Part shown: piece by piece, positions 49,906-59,577 of the stretch
How the letters are laid out: the number at the start of each line of letters is the position of its first letter
Numbering within the stretch: the first letter of the stretch is position 1
Source: Enterobacteriaceae endosymbiont of Donacia bicoloricornis
Lineage (GTDB): Bacteria; Pseudomonadota; Gammaproteobacteria; Enterobacterales; Enterobacteriaceae
NCBI RefSeq assembly: GCF_012567955.1
Contig: NZ_CP046186.1
Location: forward strand, 244,491-308,490
Reading direction: 5' to 3'
Length of the DNA stretch: 64,000 nucleotides
Made by a program: the position numbers and the translations under genes
The notes under the pieces: model-generated
Database searches by the model: none
What the model was told of the DNA's origin: nothing
Seen by the model: only the letters and a program-made list of their open reading frames with translations

Positions 49906-52464
49906 TTATTTTTTTTTTGTTACTATATTTAGTATTTTTTGTGGAATATATATTATCTTTATAATTTTAATATTTACTAAAAATTTCGATATATTATTAT
50001 TCGATAATACATAATTTTTAATATTAGTTTCTTGATATTTAATTTTTTCTGGTATAGAAAGATTATATTTTTTTTTACCATCTATTTGAATTACAAGATC
50101 AAATGTATCTTTTATTTTTTTAGTATTAATTTTTATAATTATAGGCCATGATGCTTGATCAATATCATTTTTTTTTCCCATATGTTTCCATAATACAAAA
50201 CAAAAATGAGGGGTAAAAGGATAAAGCATTTTTAATATAATTAGTAAACTATCAAAAATTATAGTATAATCAACATTATTGTGTATTTTATATTTTTTAA
50301 TTTTATTAAAAAAAATCATAATTGAAGAAATCACTGTATTAAAAGATTGATTTTTTTCAAAATTGTTTGTTACTTTGATAATAGTTTTATTTGCATAATC
50401 TTGCATTATTAGTTGTTCTTTATTATATAAAGAACACAATTTATCTTTTTTTATTTTTTCATAATTAAAAGATAATTTTTTATATTCATAAATAAATTTC
50501 CATATTTTTTTTAAAAATTTATGCATTCCTTTAATTCCAGTTTCTTGCCATTCTAAATCTATAGTAGGAGGAGCAGCAAACATAATAAACAAACGTAAAG
50601 AATCTGCTCCATATTTTTCAATAATATGTTGGGGATTAACTCCATTATTTTTAGATTTAGACATTTTAATCATACCATGATTAATTAATCTTCTTCCTTT
50701 TTTATCTAAAAAAATATTATTTTTTTTATCAAAAATAATATTTTTTTCTTTTACCCAATGATACTTTTTTTCTTTATCAAGATAATAATAAGAATTTGCT
50801 AATACCATTCCTTGACATAATAATTTTTTTACTGGTTCATCAGTATTTAATAATCCAATATCTCGCATTAATTTATGAAAAAAACGAAAATATATTAAAT
50901 GCATGGTTGCATGTTCTATACCACCAATGTATTGGTCTACTGGTAACCAATAGTTAGCATATTTTTTATTTATCATTTTATTATTTTCTTTATTAGAAGT
51001 ATACCTCGCATAATACCATGAAGATTCAATAAAAGTATCAAATGTATCTGTTTCTAATTGACCTATTATACCATTACGATTATATTGAAACCAATCTAAA
51101 TTATTTTTAATTTTTTTATTGTAATTTTCTTTGATATTTTCATTTAAAATTTTTTTTGGAAAAATTAAAGGCAATTCATTTTTTTGTAGTGGTACAAATT
51201 TTTTATTTTTTTTGATAATTATTGGAATTGGTGTTCCCCATATTCTTTGTCTTGAAATACTCCAATCTTTTAAATTATAATATTTTTTATAAAATGCTTT
51301 TTTTTTAAAAATTAGTTTTTTAATAAGTAAATTGTTATTACCTTTAGTATATTTATCTAGATTAGATATTTTATTTTGTGACAAAAATAATGCTTTATAT
51401 TTTTGTACAAAAGAAAAATCTTTTTTATTACATTGTGGTATACCAATAGTTGCATTAATTTTATTAGAATTAGATAAATAATTTACAATTATTATTTGTA
51501 TTTTTTTTTTAATAATAATATTATTTTGTGCAAATAATTTACTGTTAATATAATTAACTTGATTGAATAAAAACTTATTTTCTTTATCATTAGGATATAA
51601 AGATGAATATCTTTTAATAAAATCTTTAATTTTTTTATTTTTTATAAATTTTTTACATATTGGATGATTATACAAAATTTTAATAAAAAAAATGTTTTTA
51701 AGAGCAAAAAAATATTTTTTTTTAATAAATACGTTAAATTTATAATTAGTGTTATAAAGTTGAAAAATAATGTTTATTCCTTCTATTTTACCAATCCAAT
51801 TTTTTTGCATATTTTTTACTTTTTGAGGCCAATAATTTAATTTATTTAAATCACTAAGTAGTTCCTCAGCATAGTTAGTAATTTTTAAAAACCATTGTTC
51901 AACTAATTTTTTTTTGACAAGACTATGGCATCTCCAACAACATTTATCAATTACTTGTTCATTAGCTAATATAGTTTTATCTATAGGACACCAATTAACT
52001 ATATCTTTTTTTTTATATGCTAAACCTAAATTATATAATTTTAAAAAAAACCATTGTTCCCAACGATAATAATTAGGATCACATGTTGTTATTTCTCTAT
52101 CCCAATCAAAACTAAACCCTAATAATTTTAGTTGTTTTTTCATGTATTTAATATTTTTTTTAGTCCATATATTAGGAGCAATACCATGATTATGAGCTGC
52201 GATCTCTGCAGGCAAACCAAAAGCATCCCATCCAATTGGATGTAAAACATTTTTACCTAACATTCGTTGATATCTTGCAATAACATCTCCTATTGTATAA
52301 TTACGTACATGTCCCATATGTAATTTACCTGAAGGATAAGGTAACATTGAAAGACAATAAAATTTTTTTTTATTATAATTTATGTTTACTTTAAAAGTTT
52401 TTTTAGATTCCCATTCTTTTTGTACATAAAATTCTATTTCTTTAGGAAAGTACTCTTTTTTCAT
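49906..52464 (-). CDS. leuS: Leucyl-tRNA synthetase with degenerate editing domain
   Basis: Class I synthetase charging tRNA-Leu. 852 residues (E. coli 860). Catalytic HMGH at 49-52, GWDAFGLPAE, the zinc-type Cys/His insert near 159-180, DWSISRQRIWGTPIPI and the KMSKS loop MIKMSKSKNNG are intact. The CP1 editing insert (about 225-395) is kept in size but not in sequence. The Thr-rich TTRPDT motif is replaced by IKKKYF (247-252), and the GTGAVMAVPGHDQRD region reads INATIGIPQCNKKD, keeping only the terminal Asp. Proofreading is probably lost (inference). Confidence 0.96.
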   Translation of the reverse strand: MKKEYFPKEIEFYVQKEWESKKTFKVNINYNKKKFYCLSMLPYPSGKLHMGHVRNYTIGDVIARYQRMLGKNVLHPIGWDAFGLPAEIAAHNHGIAPNIWTKKNIKYMKKQLKLLGFSFDWDREITTCDPNYYRWEQWFFLKLYNLGLAYKKKDIVNWCPIDKTILANEQVIDKCCWRCHSLVKKKLVEQWFLKITNYAEELLSDLNKLNYWPQKVKNMQKNWIGKIEGINIIFQLYNTNYKFNVFIKKKYFFALKNIFFIKILYNHPICKKFIKNKKIKDFIKRYSSLYPNDKENKFLFNQVNYINSKLFAQNNIIIKKKIQIIIVNYLSNSNKINATIGIPQCNKKDFSFVQKYKALFLSQNKISNLDKYTKGNNNLLIKKLIFKKKAFYKKYYNLKDWSISRQRIWGTPIPIIIKKNKKFVPLQKNELPLIFPKKILNENIKENYNKKIKNNLDWFQYNRNGIIGQLETDTFDTFIESSWYYARYTSNKENNKMINKKYANYWLPVDQYIGGIEHATMHLIYFRFFHKLMRDIGLLNTDEPVKKLLCQGMVLANSYYYLDKEKKYHWVKEKNIIFDKKNNIFLDKKGRRLINHGMIKMSKSKNNGVNPQHIIEKYGADSLRLFIMFAAPPTIDLEWQETGIKGMHKFLKKIWKFIYEYKKLSFNYEKIKKDKLCSLYNKEQLIMQDYANKTIIKVTNNFEKNQSFNTVISSIMIFFNKIKKYKIHNNVDYTIIFDSLLIILKMLYPFTPHFCFVLWKHMGKKNDIDQASWPIIIKINTKKIKDTFDLVIQIDGKKKYNLSIPEKIKYQETNIKNYVLSNNNISKFLVNIKIIKIIYIPQKILNIVTKKK

Positions 52465-52526
52465 ATAAAAAATTCCTAAATATACTATTGAAATTTATTA
52501 ATTTAATATTAATAAAATATATTTTA

Positions 52527-52985
52527 TTAAAAGTATGGATTTTTATATCCAAATAAATTCAGCATTTTTATCTCTCTTAATTGCATTATACACGTTTCTT
52601 TAATATCTTTATGATTAAAATTTAAGAGATGTAAACATGAATGTATAATAATATGTGCCCAATGAGATTTTAACAATTTTTCCTGTAAAAAAGCTTCATA
52701 TTCAATAATTTCTTTACACAAAATAAGTTCACCTAATAATGTTTTTTTTAAAAAATTTTTTTCTAATAAAAAAGATAAAACATTAGTTGGTTTAGAAATT
52801 TTTAAATATTTTTTATTAATTTTTAATATAGAATTTTTTTCTACAATAGAAATATTAAGAGTAATTTTTTTTATATTTTTTTTTGAAAAAATTTTATATA
52901 ACCAAAATAAAATATCATTTTTTAAAGGAAGGTTATTATCATTTTTACAAAAATTATAATAATTTAAAATAATATTTAATCCCAT
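52527..52985 (-). CDS. ybeY: Endoribonuclease YbeY
   Basis: Zinc endoribonuclease for 16S rRNA 3' maturation and ribosome quality control. 152 residues (E. coli 155). The signature HGxLHLxGxDH reads HSCLHLLNFNH: the three zinc-ligand histidines remain, while both glycines and the Asp have changed. The upstream TNVLSFLLE matches the family TDVLSFP region. It follows miaB, as in E. coli with ybeZ (phoH) removed. Confidence 0.88.
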   Translation of the reverse strand: MGLNIILNYYNFCKNDNNLPLKNDILFWLYKIFSKKNIKKITLNISIVEKNSILKINKKYLKISKPTNVLSFLLEKNFLKKTLLGELILCKEIIEYEAFLQEKLLKSHWAHIIIHSCLHLLNFNHKDIKETCIMQLREIKMLNLFGYKNPYF

Positions 52986-53003
52986 ATAATCCTAAAATAA
53001 AAA

Positions 53004-54344
53004 TTAGTTCTTGCAAACAGATATAAATTTTCCATATAAAGAATATATATAAGTATCAAGAATTTTAATATAAACAAGTTTACCAATATAGTTTTTTTTA
53101 TAAGTAAAAAAAACTATTCTATTATTTTCAGTTTTTCCAAAATATTTATTTTGTTGAATTGATATACCTTCTACTAAAATAATTTGTATTGTATTTAACA
53201 TTTTTAAACTAAATTTCTTAGTTTGTTCTTTAATATGATATTGTAATAAATATAATCTCTTTTTTTTTTCCAAAATACTTATATTATCTTTCATTTTACT
53301 GGCTGGAGTTCCAGGTCTAGGAGAATAAATAAAACTAAAACTCATATCTAAATCCAAATCTAAAATTAGAGAGATAGTATTTTCAAAATCTTTTTTGGTT
53401 TCTCCAGGAAAACCAACTATAAAATCAGAACCAATTTGAATATTAGGTCTAATATTTTTAATTTTATTAATAATTTGAATATATTCAGAGATATTATATC
53501 TTCTCTTCATTAAAGATAAAATTTTATCAGAACCACTTTGTACTGGTAAATGTACAAAATTAACTAATTTAGGTAATTTTTTATATGTTTCGATTAATTC
53601 AGTAGTAAAATTTTTAGGATGACTAGTAGTAAATCTAATTCTTTTTATATTTTTTATTTTTGAAATTTTTATTAATAATTTTGAAAAAGTATAATATTTA
53701 TTGATTTTTTTATCAAAATAAAAATAAGCATTAACATTTTGACCTAATAAATGAATTTCTTTTGCCCCTTGAGTCGATAAATTTTGAATTTCTAAAATTA
53801 TATCTTTATAAGGTCTACTTATTTCTTTTCCTCTAGTGTATGGTACTATGCAATAAGTACAATATTTACTACAACCTTCTATAATTGAAACAAAAGCACT
53901 TACATTTTTTGTTTTTGTTGTGGGAAAAAATTTAAATTTTTCAATTTTAGGAAAACTAATATCAATCAAATATTTTTTAAATTTACGTACTTTATATATC
54001 ATTTGGGGTAATTTATGAAAAGTTTGAGGACCAAAAATAATATCAACATAATATGCTCTATTTAATATTTTTTTACCTTCTTGAGAAGCAACACAACCTC
54101 CAACTCCTATAATAATTTCAGGATTATATTTTTTTAAAATTTTCCATCTTCCTAATTGATGAAATAATTTTTCTTGTGCTTTTTCTCTTACAGAACATGT
54201 ATTTAATATTAAAATATTTGCATCTTTAACAGATTTAGTAATTTGACAATTTAACTTGTATTTCATAATATCTGCTATCTTTGAAGAATCATATTCATTC
54301 ATTTGACAGCCCCAAGTTTTGATATATAATTTATTATTTAGCAT
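53004..54344 (-). CDS. miaB: tRNA-2-methylthio-N6-dimethylallyladenosine synthase
   Basis: Radical SAM methylthiotransferase acting on i6A37 of tRNAs reading UNN codons. 446 residues (E. coli 474). The N-terminal domain has C13, C50 and C84 (KTWGCQMNEYDS, NTCSVREKAQEK, GGCVASQEG) for the auxiliary cluster. The radical SAM CSKYCTYC has C158, C162 and C165. LGQNVNAY, FVHLPVQSGSDKIL and a C-terminal TRAM domain follow. Its substrate requires MiaA, which is not in the window. Confidence 0.96.
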   Translation of the reverse strand: MLNNKLYIKTWGCQMNEYDSSKIADIMKYKLNCQITKSVKDANILILNTCSVREKAQEKLFHQLGRWKILKKYNPEIIIGVGGCVASQEGKKILNRAYYVDIIFGPQTFHKLPQMIYKVRKFKKYLIDISFPKIEKFKFFPTTKTKNVSAFVSIIEGCSKYCTYCIVPYTRGKEISRPYKDIILEIQNLSTQGAKEIHLLGQNVNAYFYFDKKINKYYTFSKLLIKISKIKNIKRIRFTTSHPKNFTTELIETYKKLPKLVNFVHLPVQSGSDKILSLMKRRYNISEYIQIINKIKNIRPNIQIGSDFIVGFPGETKKDFENTISLILDLDLDMSFSFIYSPRPGTPASKMKDNISILEKKKRLYLLQYHIKEQTKKFSLKMLNTIQIILVEGISIQQNKYFGKTENNRIVFFTYKKNYIGKLVYIKILDTYIYSLYGKFISVCKN

Positions 54345-54398
54345 AATTAATAATTAAAGATTAATTTTTGTTAAATTTTATAAAAAAAACACACAGAT

Positions 54399-54470
54399 CT
54401 GGGGTACCTGGATTTGAACCAGGGATGCCGGTATCAAAAACCGGTGCCTTAACCACTTGGCTATACCCCA
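54399..54470 (-). tRNA. glnU: tRNA-Gln (anticodon UUG)
   Basis: Minus-strand cloverleaf, 72 bases, acceptor TGGGGTA/TACCCCA, anticodon TTG. CCA is not encoded. Third in the order Met-Leu-Gln, the start of the E. coli metT-leuW-glnU operon, and close to glnS. Confidence 0.96.
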
Positions 54471-54487
54471 AATATTTATTTATTATT

Positions 54488-54576
54488 TGCGGGGGACGAG
54501 AGTTGAACTCGTATTATATTAAAATTAATAACCAGAACCTAAATCTGGTGCGTCTACCAAATTCCGCCACCCCCGC
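54488..54576 (-). tRNA. leuW: tRNA-Leu (anticodon UAG) with A/T-only variable arm
   Basis: Minus-strand class II tRNA, 89 bases, acceptor GCGGGGG/CCCCCGC and anticodon TAG. The long variable arm is built only of A and T, with a possible TATTA-ATTT-TAATA hairpin, instead of the G/C-rich arm of E. coli leuW. CCA is not encoded. It is a substrate of the editing-eroded LeuRS encoded 2 kb away. Confidence 0.94.
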
Positions 54577-54590
54577 ATTATTTTTTATTT

Positions 54591-54665
54591 TAGCTACGAT
54601 GGGGATTGAACCCATGACCTCAGCGTTATGAATGCTGTGCTCTATTCCAACTGAGCTACGTAGCC
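54591..54665 (-). tRNA. metT: tRNA-Met (anticodon CAU), elongator type
   Basis: Minus-strand tRNA, 75 bases, anticodon CAT, most similar to E. coli metT (elongator). The acceptor begins GGCTACG and ends CGTAGCT, giving a G1.U72 wobble. The anticodon stem CAGCA/CGCTG has an A31.C39 mismatch at the pair closing the loop. The T stem ATGGG/CCCAT is intact. CCA is not encoded. Confidence 0.93.
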
Positions 54666-54766
54666 AAACACTCTTCTATATTATGTAAATAATAAATTAT
54701 AACGTCAACTAATTTATTTATTTAAACGTAAATTTTACGTTGAATTTGTGAAAAGAGTAAAAAAAT

Positions 54767-56431
54767 ATGTATAAATATAATAATTTTTACAAAAAAAATT
54801 TTATTTTTAAAATTATAGAAAATGATATAAAAAATAAAAAATATAATTTAATTTGTACAAGATTTCCACCTGAACCTAATGGTCATTTACATATAGGACA
54901 TATAAAATCTGTTTGTTTAAATTTTTCAATAGCTAAATTTTATAAAGGTAAGTTTTTTTTAAGAATTGATGATACTAATCCTTCAACTGAAAATATCAAA
55001 TATATTAAATCTATAAAAAAAGATTTAATATGGTTAGGATTTAAATGGGATGAAAATATTAAATATACATCAAATTATTTTAATTTAATATATAAATATG
55101 CTGTAGAATTAATCAAAAAAGATTTAGCTTATGTCGATGAATTAAATATACAAGATATTAAAAATTATAGAGGTACATTATTAACACCTGGAAAAAATAG
55201 TCCATATAGAAACAGATCAGTAAAAGAAAATTTAAAATTATTTGAAAAAATGTATTTAGGTGATTTTCCTGAAGGTAGTGTATGTTTACGCGCTAAAATA
55301 GATATGAAATCAAAAATTATTGTTATGAGAGATCCTGTATTGTATAGAATTAAATTTCAAAATCATCATCAAACTAAAAGAAAATGGTGTATATATCCAA
55401 CTTATGATTTTAGTCATTGTATATCTGATGCTATTGAAGGCATTACTCATTCTTTATGTACATTAGAATTTCAAGATAATAAAATATTATATAATTGGAT
55501 ACTTAATAATATTAATATTAAAAAAAATCATCCTAAACAATATGAATTTTCAAAATTAAATATAGAATATGGAATAACTTCAAAAAGAAATATTAATATT
55601 TTAATAAAAAATAAAATAGTTAGTGGATGGGATGATCCTCGTTTATTAACTATTTCTGGATTACGTAGAAAAGGATATACACCTTCATCTTTAAAAAATT
55701 TTTGTTATAGTATAGGTGTAACTAAGCAAAATAATATTATAGAAATGTCTTTTTTAGAATCTTGTATAAAATCCGAATTGAATGAATTAGCTCCTAGATC
55801 AATGGCAATATTAAGACCTTTAAAAATTATTATTGATAATTTTCCTTTTAAAAAAAAAATAAAATTATTAATTCCTAATCATCCTAATAAAAAAAATATG
55901 GGATATAGAAATATTTATTTTACTAAAGAAATATATATCGATATTTTAGATTTTTCCGAAATAGAAAAAAAAAATTATAAAAGACTTATTTTAGGATATA
56001 AAGTAAAATTAAGATATTCTTTTATTATTAAAGCAAGGAAAATTGTAAAAGATAAAAATAATAATATTATTTATGTTCATTGTAAATATTATAAAGATTC
56101 TTTAGGAAAGAAAATAAATAGAAAAAAACAAAATGTAAAAGGAATAATTCATTGGATATCTTGTTATTATGTTAAACCAGCAAAATTTTATTTATATAAA
56201 AATTTATTTATAAAAAAAGATATTCATATTAATGATAATATTTTAAATTTTTTAAATAAAAAATCATTATTAATATATAATGGATTTATAGAGAAAAATT
56301 TATTAGAAAATAATAGCAATAGACATTTTCAATTTGAAAGAGAAGGTTATTTTTTTTTTGATAAAAAATATTCAAATAAAAATAAGATAATTTTTAATAG
56401 AATTTTATCATTAAGAATGAATGATAAATAA
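54767..56431 (+). CDS. glnS: Glutaminyl-tRNA synthetase
   Basis: Class I synthetase charging tRNA-Gln directly. 554 residues (E. coli 554). TRFPPEPNGHLHIGH with HIGH at 42-45, RIDDTNPSTE, YPTYDFSHCISDAIEGITHS, the KMSKS-type ITSKRN (usually VMSKR), GWDDPRLLTISGLRRKGY and the C-terminal anticodon-binding beta barrels are present. It lies next to a tRNA-Gln gene. A strong hairpin follows its stop. Confidence 0.97.
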   Translation: MYKYNNFYKKNFIFKIIENDIKNKKYNLICTRFPPEPNGHLHIGHIKSVCLNFSIAKFYKGKFFLRIDDTNPSTENIKYIKSIKKDLIWLGFKWDENIKYTSNYFNLIYKYAVELIKKDLAYVDELNIQDIKNYRGTLLTPGKNSPYRNRSVKENLKLFEKMYLGDFPEGSVCLRAKIDMKSKIIVMRDPVLYRIKFQNHHQTKRKWCIYPTYDFSHCISDAIEGITHSLCTLEFQDNKILYNWILNNINIKKNHPKQYEFSKLNIEYGITSKRNINILIKNKIVSGWDDPRLLTISGLRRKGYTPSSLKNFCYSIGVTKQNNIIEMSFLESCIKSELNELAPRSMAILRPLKIIIDNFPFKKKIKLLIPNHPNKKNMGYRNIYFTKEIYIDILDFSEIEKKNYKRLILGYKVKLRYSFIIKARKIVKDKNNNIIYVHCKYYKDSLGKKINRKKQNVKGIIHWISCYYVKPAKFYLYKNLFIKKDIHINDNILNFLNKKSLLIYNGFIEKNLLENNSNRHFQFEREGYFFFDKKYSNKNKIIFNRILSLRMNDK

Positions 56432-56436
56432 AATAT

Positions 56437-56471
56437 ATAAAATCAATTATATTTAATATAATTGATTTTAT
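56437..56471. terminator. Bidirectional hairpin between convergent glnS and fldA
   Basis: A 17-base perfect inverted repeat: 56437-56453 against 56455-56471, with effectively a short loop. It sits six bases after the glnS stop and 12 bases from the fldA stop. All stem pairs but two are A/T. The long symmetry and position between two convergent genes support a shared transcript end. Confidence 0.65.
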
Positions 56472-56482
56472 AATTATTATTA

Positions 56483-56995
56483 TTAAATGTTTAATTCTTT
56501 AGATATTTGTTGTACCCATGTTTTAATACGTAAATCAGTTAGTTCTGGTTGTCTATCTTCATCTATAGTTAATCCTAAAAAATAATTTTTATTTTTTAAA
56601 CTTTTAGTATCATTAAAATGATAGCCTTTAGTAGGCCAATAACCAATGATTTTAGCTCTATTTTTTTTTACTATATCATAAATAATTTTTATAGCATCAC
56701 AAAAATATTCTCCATAATCTTCCTGATCACCACAACCAAATAAACCTACGTATTTATTTTTAAAATTAATTTTTTGTAAAATAGGTATAAAATCTTCCCA
56801 ATCACATTGTAATTCTCCATAATACCATGTAGGAATACCTAATAAAAGAATATTATATTTTTCAATATCTTTTTGATTTATATTAGAAATGTTAAATACT
56901 GAAGAATTTTTTTTATTTAATTGTTTTTGTATTTTAAAAGCAACATTTTCAGTATTACCAGTATCACTACCAAAAAATATACCAATCTTAGACAT
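56483..56995 (-). CDS. fldA: Flavodoxin 1
   Basis: FMN electron carrier donating to enzymes such as IspG/IspH, biotin synthase and anaerobic reductases. 170 residues (E. coli 176). The phosphate loop [15 protein letters not shown], the 50s loop [14 protein letters not shown] and the 90s loop [15 protein letters not shown] are clear. Followed downstream by the glnS hairpin; ybfF lies upstream on the same strand, as in E. coli with seqA lost. Its FMN would come from a riboflavin route including RibB. Confidence 0.96.
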   Translation of the reverse strand: MSKIGIFFGSDTGNTENVAFKIQKQLNKKNSSVFNISNINQKDIEKYNILLLGIPTWYYGELQCDWEDFIPILQKINFKNKYVGLFGCGDQEDYGEYFCDAIKIIYDIVKKNRAKIIGYWPTKGYHFNDTKSLKNKNYFLGLTIDEDRQPELTDLRIKTWVQQISKELNI

Positions 56996-57021
56996 TTTTA
57001 TATTATTTTTCTTTAAAAATA

Positions 57022-57801
57022 TTATTTATAACATAATTTTTGTATTAAATTAAATACTAATTTTGTATTTTCAATATGTAATAAATGTCCAGTATTAGGA
57101 ATATTATATATTTTAGCATTAGGAAATTGAAAAAAAATATCTTTATAATAAATTTTACTTATATAAGTAGATTGTTCTCCTTTTAAAAAAAAAATTTTGC
57201 CCTTCCATTTTGGAATTAATTTCCAATCTAATATTTTTTTATATTCATTTTTTAAAATTGGAAAGTTAAATTCCCATTTACCATCTATAAATGTTTTTAA
57301 TAACATATTTATTATATATTGATTTTTAATCAGTGATTTTATTAAATAAAATACATCTTTTCTTTTTTCAATTTTTTTTTTATATACTTGTTCTAATGCA
57401 AAAAATATATTTTTATTATAAAATTTATATTTTACAGGAGCTATATCTAAAATAATAATAATTTTGATATTATCAAATGATATAAATTGACTAATGTTCA
57501 TTGCTATTTTTCCTCCCATGGAATGTCCAATAAAAATGATATTTTTTTTTATATTTAAAAAATTAAGTGTTTCTAATACATCCTTAGATAAGGATAAATA
57601 ATTCATTTTTTTATGGGAAGGAGATGAACCATGATTTCTAATATCTAATAATATTATATTATATTTTAAATTTTTAAATAAAAATTTTCCCATTGTATAT
57701 AAACTTTTTTTATTACCAAATAATCCATGTAATAATACAATCGTATTCTTTTTTTTTAAAAAAAAATTATTTTTTTGAATAATTAAATAATTAAGAATCA
57801 T
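57022..57801 (-). CDS. ybfF: Alpha/beta hydrolase, YbfF esterase family
   Basis: Probable acyl-CoA/ester hydrolase; the physiological substrate is not known. 259 residues (E. coli 254). [17 protein letters not shown] forms the oxyanion part, [11 protein letters not shown] follows, the nucleophile elbow is [11 protein letters not shown], the acid is in ILDIAPVKY or a later Asp, and the catalytic His is in [10 protein letters not shown]. Neighbour of fldA as in E. coli. Confidence 0.88.
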   Translation of the reverse strand: MILNYLIIQKNNFFLKKKNTIVLLHGLFGNKKSLYTMGKFLFKNLKYNIILLDIRNHGSSPSHKKMNYLSLSKDVLETLNFLNIKKNIIFIGHSMGGKIAMNISQFISFDNIKIIIILDIAPVKYKFYNKNIFFALEQVYKKKIEKRKDVFYLIKSLIKNQYIINMLLKTFIDGKWEFNFPILKNEYKKILDWKLIPKWKGKIFFLKGEQSTYISKIYYKDIFFQFPNAKIYNIPNTGHLLHIENTKLVFNLIQKLCYK

Positions 57802-57955
57802 ATATAAAATAAATATTTATTTAAATACGATATTTTATCATATTTATGTAATAAATTGAATTTTTTTCATAAATTTTAAAATTATGATATAATTAATTTA
57901 ATTATAAATAATATTTTTAAAAAAATTTTTAAAAATATAAAATATACAATTTTAT

Positions 57956-59572
57956 ATGAAAAATATTGATCCTACAAAAACTTTTTCTTGGAAATATTTA
58001 AAAAAACATTTTCAAGAAATTAAGAAAATAACTATTAATGATTTATTTATACAAGATCCTAATAGATTTAATAATTTTTCTATTAATTTTGAGAATAAAA
58101 TTCTTTTTGATTATTCAAAAAATATTATTAATCAAAAAACTTTAAGTTATTTAATAAATTTAGCAAAAGAAACTAAATGTTTTAGTTCGATCTATTCAAT
58201 GTTTTACGGTAAAAAAATTAATGTTACTGAAAAAAAATCTGTTTTACATACAGCATTAAGATATAATCATAATATTTTATTTTTAAAAAATAAAGAAATC
58301 TATAATATGATAGATAATATTTTAAAAAAAATTAAAAATATTTCTAATGACATAATTTTAGGAAGATGGAAAGGTTATACAAATAAAAAAATAAAAAATA
58401 TAATAAATATAGGAATAGGAGGTTCTCAATTAGGTCCTTTAATGGTTACAGAAACATTAAAAGAATATAAAAATAAATTAAATTTATTTTTTTTAGCTAA
58501 TATTGATCCTATTCAAATAATAAATCTTATTAATCAAATTAATCCAGAAGAAAGTGTTTTTATTATTGCTTCAAAAACTTTTAATACACAAGAAACAATT
58601 ACTAATGCTTTAAGTATAAAAAAATGGTTTATAAACCATATAAATGGAGATTTAAATAAAAACATTTTTTCTAAACATTTTATTGCCGTTACAAATAATA
58701 TTGATGCAGCAATTGATTTTGGAATAAATAAAAAAAATATTTTACCATTATTATCTGAAATAGGAGGTCGTTTTTCTTTATGGTCTTCTATTGGATTAAT
58801 AATATCTTTATCTATTGGTTTTAATAATTTTGAAAAATTATTACAAGGAGCAAGTGAAATGGATTATCATTTTTTTTCTACTCCATTAGATAAAAATATT
58901 CCTATTATTATGGCTTTAATTAGTATTTGGTATAGTAATTTTTGGAATACAGAAACAGAAGCAATTATTCCTTATTGTGATAATATGCGTTTTTTACCAT
59001 CATATTTACAGCAATTAAATATGGAATCTAATGGGAAATCAATAGATAGAAATGGTAATAAAATATTATATCAAACTAGTCCTATTATATGGGGAGATGT
59101 AGGTACAAATGGACAACATTCTTTTTTTCAAATGTTGCATCAAGGTACTAAAATAATTCCATGTGATTTTATAGCTGCAGCGATACCTTATAATAATAAA
59201 TATAAAGATCATCATCTTAAGCTTATTTCAAATTATATAGCTCAAACTAAAGCATTAGCTTTTGGTAATATTAAAAATATACACAAAAACAATATATATA
59301 AATTTTGTTTCGGAAATAAGCCTAGTAATTCTATTTTTTTAAAAAAAATTACTCCTTATAATTTGGGATTATTAATTTCATTTTATGAACATAAAGTTTT
59401 TGTTCAGGGTATAATTTTAAATATATTTTCTTTTGATCAATGGGGAGTTGAATTAGGTAAAAAAATAACTAATTTTTTGGTTGAAGATATAAATTCAAAC
59501 ATCCAAGAAAAAATAAATCAATATGATTGTTCTTCTAAGGGGATAATTAATTTCTATAAGAATTTTAATTAA
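57956..59572 (+). CDS. pgi: Glucose-6-phosphate isomerase
   Basis: Interconverts glucose 6-phosphate and fructose 6-phosphate. 538 residues (E. coli 549). Signatures IGIGGSQLGPLMVTE, GGRFSLWSSIGL, MESNGKS (catalytic Glu), GTNGQHSFFQMLHQG (catalytic His) and SFDQWGVELGKKI (catalytic Lys) are intact. It stands alone between ybfF (divergent) and deaD (convergent, five bases apart). It indicates that upper glycolysis or hexose-phosphate exchange is retained. Confidence 0.97.
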   Translation: MKNIDPTKTFSWKYLKKHFQEIKKITINDLFIQDPNRFNNFSINFENKILFDYSKNIINQKTLSYLINLAKETKCFSSIYSMFYGKKINVTEKKSVLHTALRYNHNILFLKNKEIYNMIDNILKKIKNISNDIILGRWKGYTNKKIKNIINIGIGGSQLGPLMVTETLKEYKNKLNLFFLANIDPIQIINLINQINPEESVFIIASKTFNTQETITNALSIKKWFINHINGDLNKNIFSKHFIAVTNNIDAAIDFGINKKNILPLLSEIGGRFSLWSSIGLIISLSIGFNNFEKLLQGASEMDYHFFSTPLDKNIPIIMALISIWYSNFWNTETEAIIPYCDNMRFLPSYLQQLNMESNGKSIDRNGNKILYQTSPIIWGDVGTNGQHSFFQMLHQGTKIIPCDFIAAAIPYNNKYKDHHLKLISNYIAQTKALAFGNIKNIHKNNIYKFCFGNKPSNSIFLKKITPYNLGLLISFYEHKVFVQGIILNIFSFDQWGVELGKKITNFLVEDINSNIQEKINQYDCSSKGIINFYKNFN

Positions 59573-59577
59573 AAATT

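Noticed and set aside
54368-54631. An 87-codon plus-strand frame across the tRNA-Gln/Leu/Met cluster.
   Set aside because: It runs antisense through three tRNA genes and encodes the familiar spurious GVPGFEPGMP-type peptide produced by tRNA complements.
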